A stretch of DNA of 59,450 nt from an uncultured Clostridia bacterium (lineage in GTDB: Bacteria; Bacillota; Clostridia; Lachnospirales; CAG-274): contig CALWOZ010000010.1 of assembly GCA_944383305.1 (NCBI GenBank), positions 1 through 59,450 of the forward strand, read 5' to 3'. Made by a program: the position numbers and the translations under genes. The notes under the pieces were generated by a model. The model saw only the letters and a list, made by a program, of their open reading frames with translations, did no database searches and had not been told where the DNA came from. Every line of letters starts with the position of its first letter. The first letter of the stretch is position 1. Positions 1 through 10,857 of the stretch are shown piece after piece.

Positions 1-255
1 TTGCAAATTTACTATACCACAAAGGGAAATCTTTTTTTATATTTTTTTGTTACCTATGTATTATACCTCAACATTTTTAACACTTTGTCCAAATATATTT
101 TTATTATTTTAATAATTCTAATAATTTATTAAAAATCAATTTGATATTTTGTATCAAAAATCAATTATTCTTATTATTTTTCTTCGATAATGTGGTAATT
201 TTATAAATTCCCACGAATTAAAACAAAAAGTTATAGCTTAGTTGAAATAATAAAA

Positions 256-291
256 AAGATTTCTCTCCATAATAATAAAAAGAGAAATCTT
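256..291 (-). terminator. Rho-independent terminator of sbcDC
   Basis: Read on the minus strand, an 11-bp perfect stem (arms 256-266 and 281-291) lies just past the sbcC stop codon and is followed by a run of T. Nothing else recognisable is seen in positions 1-255, which are AT-rich and lack a supported gene. Confidence 0.8.
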
Positions 292-304
292 AAATATAAA
301 TATA

Positions 305-3300
305 TTATGTACTTACTTTAGCACCATTATTGCTAGAAGTAACTATTATTTTATTTTGTACTCTATTTTTTATTTCTTCTATATGAGTTATAATCCCTAC
401 ACTTATATTATTTGTCTGTAATTGTTCTAAGGTATTTATTACAGTATCTAATGAGTTGTTATCAAGTGTTCCAAATCCTTCGTCTAAAAAGAATATTTCT
501 AAAGGAGCTTTATTTTTTAGTTGTATCTTACTAGATAAAGATAATGCAAGACTTAAAGATGCCATAAAGATTTCTCCTCCAGATAAACTTCTAGGACTTC
601 TAATTACTCCTCCATTATAATGGTCTTTTATAACAAAGTTATTTTCTAAAAGTTCTAAAGAATATTTATTTTGGCTCATAAAAAAAAGCCTTTTACTAGC
701 ATCTAAAACTATGTGTTTAAGCTGTCTATTTGCCACATATTCTACAAAAACTCCTCCTTTATTTAGCTCTGCAAGTTCTTTTAATAAATCTAAAATTTTT
801 TCTTCTTTTTTAATATTGTTGCTAATATTTTCTATTTTTTTAAGAGTTTCTTCTTTTTGTGATATGCTTATTTTTAATTTTGTTATATTTTGTATGATAA
901 TTTTATTTTGTGTATTATATTTTTCTTTTTCTTTTAATATATTCTTAGTTTTTTCATTCAAAAATTCTAAATCTATGGAGTTTATATTTTCTGCAAAATT
1001 TTGTATATCATCAATATCTAAAAATTCTTTTTCTATTCTTTTTATATTATATTGATAATTGTTAAGTTTTTCTGTATAGCTTTTAACTTTTGACATATAA
1101 TATTCTTTTTTATCTTTTTCTTCAAAACTTTTTAATATTTTTTCTTCATCATCAAAATAACTTTGTTGCATATATTCTTTTATATAGTTTTCTTTTTTTC
1201 TTATGGTGTCTTCATTTATTTTGTTTTTTAACATTTTTTCATTTATATTCTTTTCTAAAATACTTTTTTCATCTAATATTTTTTCAAATAAACTTTTATA
1301 TTTTTCTTCATTTGCTAAAATATTGTTTATATCATTTTTTATGCTAATAATATATTCTTTAGGATTTTTATTATATGATAGTCCTTCTATTTTTATATTA
1401 AGTTCATTGATTATAGACTGCTTTTCTAATTTTTTAGTATTTAAAGAAACTTCGTCTTTTTCTAAATTAGTAGTAATATTAATCATATTACTATAATCAT
1501 TGTTAATATTATCTAATTCTTTAGTTATAGTTAAATACATTTGATTATTTTTATTTATAGTTTCTTCTAAATTTAATATATTATTATATTCTAAATAAAA
1601 ATCACAAGTATTTAATTTTTTATAATAACTATCTAACTGGCTATTTATATCTTTTGATAATTTAATATTTTTTTCTAATTCTTCATTTTTTTCTTGTTTT
1701 AAATTTATTATATTTTCATTAGATATATTAATAGTTGTTAATATTTGTTTGTTTTCATTTATGCTATTTTCATATGTATATATTTTTTCTAAAATACTTT
1801 CTTTATCAAATATATATTCTTCATCAAATGAAGAGTAATCACATATATTATACTTTTTACCAACAACTTTTATATTTTCTATATTTTTATATAATATTGT
1901 GTTTTCCATATTTAAGTTATTTATATCGTTAATATTATTTTTAATTTGTTGTTCATTTTTATATTTTTCATTTTTTAAAGTACTTACTATATTATCAAAA
2001 ATAATATTAATAGGGCTAGGGTGTTCTTTTGAGCCACAAAGTGGACAAGGCTTACCTTTTATTAGCTTATTTGATAGTTCTTGTATAACCTCTTTATTTT
2101 CTTGTATTTTTATTTGTATGTTAATTTCTTCTATTTTTTCTTGTATAATATTATTTTCTTTATTTTTTATTTCAATTAAATTATTATTTTTCAAAACACT
2201 ATTTTCTATATTTTTTATATTATTTATAACTATTTTTTTTATTATATTTTCTTCTTTTAATATCTCTTGTTGTATATTTTGGAATTTTATGTTATTTTCT
2301 TCTATTTTAATATTATATAAATTAATGCTATCTTTTAATTCTTCTATTTTTAATTTTATATTATTTTCTTGCTCTTTTAAATTTATACCATTTTTTAAGT
2401 CTTCTTTAAACTGATTATCTATTTTATTTTCTTGGTTAAATATAAGTATACTTTCTATTTTTTGGTTTAATACTTCTTTTTTATTTTCAATATTTAAAAT
2501 GTCTTTATTATATTGTTCTTTTGTTTTTAAAAGACTTTCTATATTGCTATTTATATTTTTAACTTCATTTTCAAGTGTATCTTTTTCATTAATAAAATTA
2601 ATACATATTTCCAAATCTTGTTTTATTTTATTTAATTTTGGCTCTTCTTCTTGCTTTTTATTTTTATAAAATATATATTGATTTTCTATACTTTCATATT
2701 TTTCTTTTATATTTTTTAAGTCTAAGTTTAAATTTTCTATGGTATATAATATGTTTTGATTTTCTTTAAGTATGTTATTACGTTCTAATATATGTGGTGC
2801 TATTTTTTCAGCCTCTAATATAAGATTTAAAGAATTTTCAAATTGATAAAAAGTATCTTTGTGTAAATATAGCTCTTCAAGTTTTTTATTATAGTTTAAA
2901 TGTTCTTTTTTTAAGTTTAATATATTAGAAAAATATTCTTCTTGTTGTAATATTTTATTATTATCTTTTTCTAGCTGTTTTAATTGTTTTTCTTCTTCTA
3001 TAAGAGAAATTTTTTCATTTTCAATACTTTCAATAGATATATCTCCATACATTTCTACTTCTTTTTTTAAATTTTGAACTATACTTTCTTGGTTAGATTT
3101 TTTTTCATTAATTTTATCTTTTAATTTGTCGCCATATTTTTCAAGTCCAAAAATTCTTTGCAACATTTTTCTTTTATCAATATTTTCAAGCATTAAAAAA
3201 TCACTAAATTTCCCCTGTGGTAACACTACTGCCTTTGTAAAATCTTCATATTCAAGTCCTATTATATCTACTATTTTATTTTCTATATCTTTCTTTTTAT

Positions 3301-3679
3301 CTGATATAATTTCTTTTTCATCTTGTTTTAAAATAGATAACCTAACTATATGGGATTTTATCTCACCTTTATTATTTCTTTTAAATTGTCTATATATTTC
3401 ATAAAAAGTTTTATCTTTACCATTTTTTACAGAAAAAGTAAACTCTACCTTTCCATTATTTCTATTAAGGTTTAAAAAATCTCCATTACCATATTTTCCA
3501 TTATATCTAACTATTTTACCATATAAAGCTAGTGTTATAGCATCTATTATGGTAGACTTACCGCTACCAGTATCTCCAAATATACCAAATATACCAGCAT
3601 TTAAAATTTTGTTAAAATCTATTTCTTGTGTTTCATTAAAACTATTTATACCTGTTATTTTAAGCATCTGTGGCTTCAT
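305..3679 (-). CDS. sbcC: Exonuclease subunit SbcC (Rad50-like SMC ATPase)
   Basis: This is the ATPase subunit of the SbcCD nuclease, which cleaves DNA hairpins and processes DNA ends. The N-terminal Walker A (GDTGSGKST) lies near residue 36-44. Two long Asn/Lys/Glu-rich coiled-coil arms flank a zinc hook with CPLCGS near the middle. The C-terminal half has the ABC signature SLSGGE and Walker B FFLDEGFGTLD. The length of about 1124 aa fits the family. I chose the ATG at 3679 because GGAGG lies 9 nt upstream; an ATG at 3685 sits too close to that site. The gene overlaps the 3' end of sbcD by 20 bp, so the two are translationally coupled. The arms are unusually rich in Asn and Ile, as expected for such AT-rich DNA. 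Confidence 0.96.
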   Translation of the reverse strand: MKPQMLKITGINSFNETQEIDFNKILNAGIFGIFGDTGSGKSTIIDAITLALYGKIVRYNGKYGNGDFLNLNRNNGKVEFTFSVKNGKDKTFYEIYRQFKRNNKGEIKSHIVRLSILKQDEKEIISDKKKDIENKIVDIIGLEYEDFTKAVVLPQGKFSDFLMLENIDKRKMLQRIFGLEKYGDKLKDKINEKKSNQESIVQNLKKEVEMYGDISIESIENEKISLIEEEKQLKQLEKDNNKILQQEEYFSNILNLKKEHLNYNKKLEELYLHKDTFYQFENSLNLILEAEKIAPHILERNNILKENQNILYTIENLNLDLKNIKEKYESIENQYIFYKNKKQEEEPKLNKIKQDLEICINFINEKDTLENEVKNINSNIESLLKTKEQYNKDILNIENKKEVLNQKIESILIFNQENKIDNQFKEDLKNGINLKEQENNIKLKIEELKDSINLYNIKIEENNIKFQNIQQEILKEENIIKKIVINNIKNIENSVLKNNNLIEIKNKENNIIQEKIEEINIQIKIQENKEVIQELSNKLIKGKPCPLCGSKEHPSPINIIFDNIVSTLKNEKYKNEQQIKNNINDINNLNMENTILYKNIENIKVVGKKYNICDYSSFDEEYIFDKESILEKIYTYENSINENKQILTTINISNENIINLKQEKNEELEKNIKLSKDINSQLDSYYKKLNTCDFYLEYNNILNLEETINKNNQMYLTITKELDNINNDYSNMINITTNLEKDEVSLNTKKLEKQSIINELNIKIEGLSYNKNPKEYIISIKNDINNILANEEKYKSLFEKILDEKSILEKNINEKMLKNKINEDTIRKKENYIKEYMQQSYFDDEEKILKSFEEKDKKEYYMSKVKSYTEKLNNYQYNIKRIEKEFLDIDDIQNFAENINSIDLEFLNEKTKNILKEKEKYNTQNKIIIQNITKLKISISQKEETLKKIENISNNIKKEEKILDLLKELAELNKGGVFVEYVANRQLKHIVLDASKRLFFMSQNKYSLELLENNFVIKDHYNGGVIRSPRSLSGGEIFMASLSLALSLSSKIQLKNKAPLEIFFLDEGFGTLDNNSLDTVINTLEQLQTNNISVGIITHIEEIKNRVQNKIIVTSSNNGAKVST

Positions 3680-4895
3680 TAACATTCACCTCCTCTTTTT
3701 CTATTTCATCTAATATGTTTAAAAACATATCTAAAATTTCATCTGATGGTTGTACATTTTTTTTATAAAAATAAAAATCTTTAAATTGCTCTAATATATT
3801 TTTTTCTTCCTCTAGTTCATAAACTACTTTTTCATCTATACTTGATTTTAATATAATACTTACAATATCTTTCTTTTTTTCTCTTAAAGTTCTTATTTGT
3901 TCACCTGTTATAAAGGTATCGGCTAATATTTCTAAAAATGCATAGCTATCTTTCTCTGTTACTTTTTCACAACATTCTAACGCTTGTTCATAACTATCAC
4001 ATTTAAATACCTCTATTGGTTTATAATCTGTAAGATTTATTTTTTTTAATATAGGCTCTTCATTAGCTTTTATGTCTAATAATAAAACCACTTTATCATA
4101 TCCTACTTCACTTTTACTATACCTAATAGGAGATCCTGAATAATATGCTAAACAGTTTGCATTTTTTACTTGTTGACATCTATGTAAATGTCCTAAAGCA
4201 ACATATTGTGTTTTTTCAGGAAAAATTTTAGGATCTATTGCATATGTACCGCCTATTGCTTGTATCTTTCTTTCACTATCTGTTTCTATACCACCTTTTA
4301 CAAATAAATGAGAAACAATAATGTTTATAGTATCATCTTTATAATTTACAGAAAGATTTTCTAAAATATCTTTTATTTTATCTGAAAACTCTATTTGCAT
4401 ATCTATTTCTTCATCACTTTTAAATATTACCTCATTAATACCTTTTTCTGTAATATAAGGAATAGTTAAAAATACTGCTTTTTCATTATTTAGCTCTATC
4501 TCAAAATATCCTTCTCCAGCTTTTGTTATTTCAAAGTTTTCATATTTACCTACATTTACTACATTATTTAACATACTTTGTATAATAATACCAAACTCAT
4601 ATGCTAATGGTATAGGTGCTGATAACTTACTAGCACTATCGTGATTTCCAGAAACTATAATAATTGGTCTTTTTCCATTTAAAGACAACCTTTTCATAGA
4701 ATTAAAAAATAACTTTTCTGCTAATATAGGTGGATTAGTTGTGTCATAAATATCACCAGCTATTATAATTAAATCTACTTTTTCTTTATTGCATATTTCT
4801 TCAAGTTCATTTATAAACTTTTCTTGTTCTTCTATTCTAGAATATTTATCTAAATATTTTCCTAAATGCCAGTCTGATGTATGTAATATTTTCAA
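3660..4895 (-). CDS. sbcD: Exonuclease subunit SbcD (Mre11-like nuclease)
   Basis: This is the metallophosphoesterase nuclease subunit that partners SbcC. Calcineurin-like metal-binding motifs are visible in order: the N-terminal HTSDWHLGK, then AGDIYD, then VSGNHDS, then a VSHLF segment and GHLHRCQ. The length of 411 aa is normal for SbcD. The start is a TTG at 4895, preceded by AGAGGTG at 7 nt; the next methionines fall after the first metal-binding motif, so TTG is almost certainly correct. It is the first gene of a two-gene operon with sbcC. Upstream lies a divergent intergenic region of about 240 bp shared with the CBS-domain membrane protein gene. Confidence 0.95.
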   Translation of the reverse strand: MKILHTSDWHLGKYLDKYSRIEEQEKFINELEEICNKEKVDLIIIAGDIYDTTNPPILAEKLFFNSMKRLSLNGKRPIIIVSGNHDSASKLSAPIPLAYEFGIIIQSMLNNVVNVGKYENFEITKAGEGYFEIELNNEKAVFLTIPYITEKGINEVIFKSDEEIDMQIEFSDKIKDILENLSVNYKDDTINIIVSHLFVKGGIETDSERKIQAIGGTYAIDPKIFPEKTQYVALGHLHRCQQVKNANCLAYYSGSPIRYSKSEVGYDKVVLLLDIKANEEPILKKINLTDYKPIEVFKCDSYEQALECCEKVTEKDSYAFLEILADTFITGEQIRTLREKKKDIVSIILKSSIDEKVVYELEEEKNILEQFKDFYFYKKNVQPSDEILDMFLNILDEIEKEEVNVNEATDA

Positions 4896-5140
4896 AAAAA
4901 CACCTCTTTATAATATGTTTATCATTTAAAATCTAAATATAATATTAATTGTTATAAAACTACACTTTATTTAATATTACATAAATTTTTATAAACTTTC
5001 AATATTTTTTAAAAATATTGTATGATTTTACTTATACTTACTTAAAATTAATTAAAAACTCTTTACAAATCTGTTAAAATCTGTTAGAATATTTTCTAAG
5101 TTATTATTTATAACTAATATATTTTAAAGGAGAAATGATT

Positions 5141-6484
5141 ATGGACGTAGATCCCCAGACGTCTTCTATATGGCTACAATTATTGCTTATTATAGTATTG
5201 ACGTTAATTAATGCTTATTTTGCCGCAAGCGAAATGGCTATTGTATCTGTAAATAAAAATAAAATTCGTATTTTAGCAGAAAGTGGAAATAAAAAAGCAA
5301 AGCTTGTTGAAAAGTTGCTCAAAGAACCTACTGCTTTTCTTTCAACTATTCAAATTGCTATAACAGTTGCTGGTTTTTTTAACTCAGCAAGTGCTGCTAC
5401 TGGTATTTCTTTACGATTAGCTAAAGTTCTTAGACAATGGCATATTCCTTATGGCGAAACTATTTCTATAATAATAATTACTATTTTATTATCATTTATT
5501 ACTTTAATTTTTGGTGAATTAGTTCCAAAAAGAATAGCACTACAAAATGCCGAAGGTTATAGTATGTTTTGTGCTAGACCAATTCACTTTATAAGTAAAA
5601 TAGCTTCCCCAATTATTAAAGTTTTATCATTATCTACTAAATTTGTTCTTAGATTATTTGGTATGAATGATGAAAATGTTGAAGAGCTTCTATCTAGAGA
5701 GGAAATTCGCTCTATGGTAGAAAGTGGTCAAGAAAATGGTGTTATTAATGAAATAGAAACAGAAATGATTAATAATATTTTTGAATTTGATGATATTCAA
5801 GCTCAAGATGTTATGACTCCTCGAAAAGACGTTTATTGTATAGATATAAATGAACCTTTAGGAGAATATATGGATGAAATTATGGAAATGCACTATACTC
5901 GTATTCCTGTTTATGATGAAAGTATTGATGATATTATAGGTATTTTACATATTAAAGATTTTATGATAGAAGCCCATAATAACAAATACGATTTTAACAA
6001 TGTAGATTTAAGAAAAATTTTAAGAAAACCATATTTTGTATTAGAAACTAAAAATATCGATGAATTATTTAAAGAATTACAAAAATCTCATCAACATATT
6101 GCTATTTTAGTTGATGAATATGGTGGATTTTCTGGTATAGTAACAATAGAAGACTTAATTGAAGAAATTATGGGAGAGATTGAAGATGAATACGACCATA
6201 TAACAGAGCCAAAACTTAAAAAAGTCGCTGAAAATATATATTTAGTTAATGGTCTTATGAATTTAGATGATTTTAAAGAAGAATTAGGCTTAAATTTATC
6301 AACTGAAGAACACGATACAGTAAGTGGATTTCTTATAAATAAAATAGGGAAAATATTAGAAGATGGAGCTCAAACAACAATCACCATAGAAAATCTTCGA
6401 TTTGATATTATAGAAGTTATAGATAAACATATAGAAACCGTCAGACTTACTATATTCCCTAATAATATAGAAAAAGTTGAATAA
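5141..6484 (+). CDS. CNNM/CorC-type membrane protein (DUF21, two CBS, CorC_HlyC)
   Basis: This is a HlyC/CorC (CNNM-like) membrane protein, a family implicated in magnesium or other divalent-cation export. The DUF21 domain occupies about residues 8-190, with three to four hydrophobic segments and the GELVPKR motif. A CBS pair follows at about 210-335; its first part begins VMTPRKDV and its second contains DEYGGFSGIVTIEDL. The C-terminal CorC_HlyC domain is about 350-445. The ATG at 5141 is preferred because AAGGAG lies 8 nt upstream; the in-frame ATG at 5135 is only 2 nt from it. The gene stands alone and is followed by a strong terminator. The transported ion cannot be told from sequence, and the old haemolysin name should not be taken literally. 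Confidence 0.9.
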   Translation: MDVDPQTSSIWLQLLLIIVLTLINAYFAASEMAIVSVNKNKIRILAESGNKKAKLVEKLLKEPTAFLSTIQIAITVAGFFNSASAATGISLRLAKVLRQWHIPYGETISIIIITILLSFITLIFGELVPKRIALQNAEGYSMFCARPIHFISKIASPIIKVLSLSTKFVLRLFGMNDENVEELLSREEIRSMVESGQENGVINEIETEMINNIFEFDDIQAQDVMTPRKDVYCIDINEPLGEYMDEIMEMHYTRIPVYDESIDDIIGILHIKDFMIEAHNNKYDFNNVDLRKILRKPYFVLETKNIDELFKELQKSHQHIAILVDEYGGFSGIVTIEDLIEEIMGEIEDEYDHITEPKLKKVAENIYLVNGLMNLDDFKEELGLNLSTEEHDTVSGFLINKIGKILEDGAQTTITIENLRFDIIEVIDKHIETVRLTIFPNNIEKVE

Positions 6485-6508
6485 TCTAAGTTATTTTTAA
6501 TAAATTTT

Positions 6509-6545
6509 ATATACTCTATACTTTAAGTATAGAGTATATTTTTAA
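6509..6545 (+). terminator. Rho-independent terminator after the CBS protein gene
   Basis: A perfect stem (arms about 6510-6522 and 6526-6538) with a 3-nt loop begins 25 bp after the stop codon and is followed by a T-rich tail. Confidence 0.85.
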
Positions 6546-6879
6546 TTAAGAAAGTATTAGTTTTAAGGAATAATATTTAAATATGATTTTCCAAAACTTG
6601 AGATATTTCTAAATATATAAGAAAAAATATTAGTAGCTAGAGATATTAATTCTCTTACAGAACATTTTTAAAAACAAATGTTGTAAATGGTAATGTATTT
6701 ATTTGGACAATCCCTTCAAAATATGTAAAAAAGTGGACTATAAAATAAATATTACTGAAATGGCTATAATTATACTTATTATAATGACTAAAATAGAATA
6801 AGTATAATTTCTCTAAAAAATATTTTGGTAAATTATCACTTTGTATTTATTAATATGAAAGGCTTTTTGGTATATAATT
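6546..6879 (+). other. Gene-free AT-rich spacer
   Basis: No open frame with a ribosome site is visible on either strand in these 334 bp. Short stop-interrupted stretches occur but match nothing I recognise. The region begins the accessory stretch that runs to about 9.3 kb. Confidence 0.4.
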
Positions 6880-7374
6880 ATGAAAAATTTAATAATTAAA
6901 CCTAATAAATCTATCGGTCAAATTAAATTTGGAATGACTAGAAATGAAATAAATAATTTGCTAAATGATGAAAAAAAAATTAGTAGCCAAAATAATGATA
7001 TAGACTTTTTTTGGTATGAGGATTATATTTATTTAATAGGATATAAAAAAAATAAAGTTATAGAAATCAATATAATGGATAAGGCATTACATAAATATAA
7101 TATTTTGTTAGATGGTATAGATTTATTTAAAAATAAAGTAGAAGATATAATTCCATATTTAAAAAATAAATATGAATTAATCTTTGATGGTGAAGATGAA
7201 GATTTGAGTACATTATATGAATTTAGCTCTTTAGGAATTTCACTTTGGAGAGAAAGTAGTTTTCATTCTAAATTATTAAATAGTAAAGATTTTCAACTAT
7301 TATCAGTTGAAAACCAAGAATATGAGAAAAAATTTTTATTTTTTAATAGTATTAATTTAATAAAAAATATATAG
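6880..7374 (+). CDS. Orphan cytoplasmic protein of unknown function, 164 aa
   Basis: I do not recognise this protein. It has no signal peptide or membrane segment. The N-terminus carries IGQIKFGMTRNEINNLL, a pattern also seen at the start of various small soluble bacterial proteins, some found near toxins; this is a loose resemblance only. The protein is acidic in the middle (DGEDEDLSTLYE) and rich in Asn, Lys and Ile. The ribosome site is weak: only GAAAGG far upstream of the ATG. A clear terminator follows. It lies alone in gene-poor DNA next to a mobilisation remnant, so it may be accessory cargo. That is inference from position. Confidence 0.65.
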   Translation: MKNLIIKPNKSIGQIKFGMTRNEINNLLNDEKKISSQNNDIDFFWYEDYIYLIGYKKNKVIEINIMDKALHKYNILLDGIDLFKNKVEDIIPYLKNKYELIFDGEDEDLSTLYEFSSLGISLWRESSFHSKLLNSKDFQLLSVENQEYEKKFLFFNSINLIKNI

Positions 7375-7405
7375 TTACTAATTATTAATAACTATATCTT
7401 TTTTA
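7369..7405 (+). terminator. Rho-independent terminator
   Basis: A 9-bp stem (7369-7377 with 7389-7397) overlaps the stop codon of the preceding gene and is followed by CTTTTTT. Confidence 0.75.
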
Positions 7406-7669
7406 TATATTTCAATTTTCTACAAATTAAATTTAGTTTTATATTATATTAAAAATCAAATAAAATAATTTTATGGAATATAAGGAAATAAAAAGTTGAC
7501 AATTAAAATAAAAATTCTTATTGTATAAATATTAGAACTATATCTATACTTAATAAATAATTGTTAAAAAATAAAATGAAATATACTTATAAAATACTTT
7601 CTTTATACTTAAAAAATTTATTTAAATTTTGTAAAATTATTTTATTAATTAACATTGGGAGGTTAAAAT

Positions 7670-8026
7670 ATGAAAAAAATCATTATTATAAATAAAGTTA
7701 TTATTGGAATTAGACCATATCCATTTGGTTATGATGGATTAAATATAAGCTTTTTAAAAAAATCTTTATCCAGTAAATTACAAGATAAATTAAATGAATA
7801 TTTTAAAAATAATAATATTAATTATATTGCAGAAATTGATAAAAGTTATAAACCAATAGAAGAAATTATAGATAAAAATGTATATAAAGTTTTAATATCT
7901 CCTTATATAAAAGATAAAATTTGTTTACAAAATTTAAATAAAAATATATATTATATTTTAACTGAAGAAGAATTTAATAATTGTTTTATTGATAATATTT
8001 TAAAAAATTTGGAGATTGAAAATTAA
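7670..8026 (+). CDS. Orphan small protein of unknown function, 118 aa
   Basis: I do not recognise this protein. It starts at an ATG with a good ribosome site (GGGAGG, 7 nt upstream), which supports a real gene. It begins with a hydrophobic beta-strand-like stretch (KKIIIINKVIIGIRPYPFGY), followed by a lysine-rich helix and a second strand region (KVLISPYIKDKI). No signal peptide or clear membrane helix is present; the size and predicted alternating pattern suggest a small alpha/beta protein. The nearest downstream hairpin is at 8235-8265, beyond 200 bp of non-coding sequence. It sits between another orphan gene and a decayed mobilisation gene, so recent transfer is possible but not shown. Confidence 0.6.
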   Translation: MKKIIIINKVIIGIRPYPFGYDGLNISFLKKSLSSKLQDKLNEYFKNNNINYIAEIDKSYKPIEEIIDKNVYKVLISPYIKDKICLQNLNKNIYYILTEEEFNNCFIDNILKNLEIEN

Positions 8027-8099
8027 CAAATTATAGATAGAATATGAATTTTAATTTTTAACATATTTTATTAACTATAGTAACATAAAAAATTGATAA

Positions 8100-8265
8100 C
8101 TTATATAAAAATTGGTAAATATGTAAATAAACTAACCAAAAAGTGAATTGGTATAAAAAATAAACCAAAATATTGGTTATTTTTGCCCTACAAAGAACAA
8201 TCCTTAGCACGACTTTTAAAGAGATATTACTAATAAAAAACAGAGTGTACAACCCTCTGTTTTTT
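8100..8265. repeat. TTGGT/ACCAA-containing short repeats followed by a hairpin
   Basis: Between 8100 and 8185, TTGGT and ACCAA elements recur in both orientations, including the palindrome AACCAAAATATTGGTT. A stem-loop with 11-bp arms (8235-8245 and 8255-8265) and a T-run follows. The elements lie directly upstream of the mobilisation-gene remnant, where an origin of transfer or plasmid control region could have been. That link is inference. Confidence 0.35.
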
Positions 8266-8281
8266 GATATAAAATGTTATA

Positions 8282-8840
8282 ATGTCACATTTAGGGAAAT
8301 ATACAATAAAAGCGTGGAATAACTTATTTAATCATTTTGAAAGAAAAGATGGATAAGATTTTAAAATCAAGAAATTGATATTAATTTAAACAAAATAATA
8401 AGTTAAGTAAGCAATTAAAATTAAATATAGAACTAATTAAAGAAGATAGTAAAACTTTAATAAATTACAAATATTAAAAGATAAATTAAATTATGCAGAA
8501 AAAATAGATAAAATAAATAATAAACTAAAAAATTATAACATACATTAAATTACATAAAATCTTTAAATAAAGCAAGTATTATTTACTAAAAATAACATTA
8601 TGGGTATATAACTACAAGACATAAATAAACTTGTTAAAATTGTAGTTAAAGGATTAAAGTTAAAAGAAAATTTTAAAAATAAAAAATAATTAATGATTTG
8701 AAAAAAGAAAATAATATATTAAATGAACTATTAGATGCTTTGCCATAAATTAATTTAGTAAAGGATAAATTACTGAATAAAAAGTTAAAAGAACAAAGTA
8801 TAGGTAAACATATAGAAAATGACTTTAATTTAGAATTATA
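8282..8840 (+). pseudogene. Decayed plasmid mobilisation relaxase (MobV/Pre-like) remnant
   Basis: Translating past stops and frame changes gives fragments in the order expected of MobV-type relaxases from Firmicute mobilisable elements. The start is MSHLGKYTIKAWNNLFNHFERKDG as two adjoining pieces (MSHLGKYTIKAW, NNLFNHFERKDG), then NQEIDINLNK in another frame. The middle, including the catalytic core, is missing. The C-terminal coiled-coil part follows: DINKLVKIVVKGLKLKENFK, then DLKKENNILNELLDALP and KDKLLNKKLKEQS. There are several stops and frameshifts and a large internal deletion, so the gene is dead. It marks an old integrated mobilisable plasmid or transposon. Recognition is by pattern memory, not by a search. 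Confidence 0.6.
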
Positions 8841-9343
8841 ATTTAAAAATGTAAAAGTTTATTTAATAATAATTAATTATTTTTTAGTAATATTAAAATA
8901 TTAAATAATTTTAATTAAATCAAAACTAGTGACAAGTAGTTTAATTTCTCTAAACTATACTTATGTTTAAGTCATATTTAAATGAGTAGTACCTATTTTA
9001 TTTTTAAAAATTATTTACAATTTTATTTATTCTTATTACTTACAAATAGGCAATATATTCTTTTAATATTTTGCTATATCTTATTTTAATTGATTTATTA
9101 TATATTTCTATCTTTCTTTTATTTTTTTTATATATTCCTACTTATTTTTATTCACATAATTTTCTTAATATTTTTCTATATATCCCCTATCTTTTATATT
9201 TTGAGATAAATACCTAATTTATATCTACTAAGTTTTGAATACTCTTTTATATTTTATATGTTACTAACCTATATTTATTTTAACAGAAAGTTATTTGTTC
9301 TACTTTTTTCTAATGAGTTATACTTTTTTATTCTATATAAAAA
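8841..9343. other. Low-complexity AT-rich spacer without genes
   Basis: About 500 bp of T-rich sequence with repeated TATTTCT/TATTCCT-like stretches. I see no supported gene, RNA or clean repeat unit; it resembles long-decayed DNA. Confidence 0.4.
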
Positions 9344-9367
9344 AGGTATGGCTTTTATACCATACCT
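9344..9367 (-). terminator. Rho-independent terminator of eno
   Basis: On the minus strand an 8-bp AGGTATGG/CCATACCT stem with an 8-nt loop is followed by TTTTTT, just past the enolase stop codon. Confidence 0.85.
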
Positions 9368-9379
9368 AAAAATAAATAA

Positions 9380-10762
<1,383 letters not shown>

Positions 10763-10857
10763 TTATATTATAATAATAACTTTAAATGTAAATTATGTCA
10801 ATATTTTAACATAATAATTTTAACTATAAAAATAAAATTAGTTAATTCTAATTAAAT

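Noticed and set aside
1899..2414. A 171-aa hydrophobic plus-strand frame inside sbcC
   Set aside because: It is the complement of the Lys/Glu/Asn-rich coiled coil, which reads as Phe/Leu/Ser on the other strand.
8058..8252. A 64-aa hydrophobic reading frame on the minus strand
   Set aside because: It has no ribosome site, runs through the TTGGT repeats and the hairpin, and has the composition of random AT-rich DNA.
9050..9240. Tandem repeat or CRISPR-like pattern of T-rich units
   Set aside because: The units vary in length and sequence and have no unique spacers; this is low-complexity DNA.
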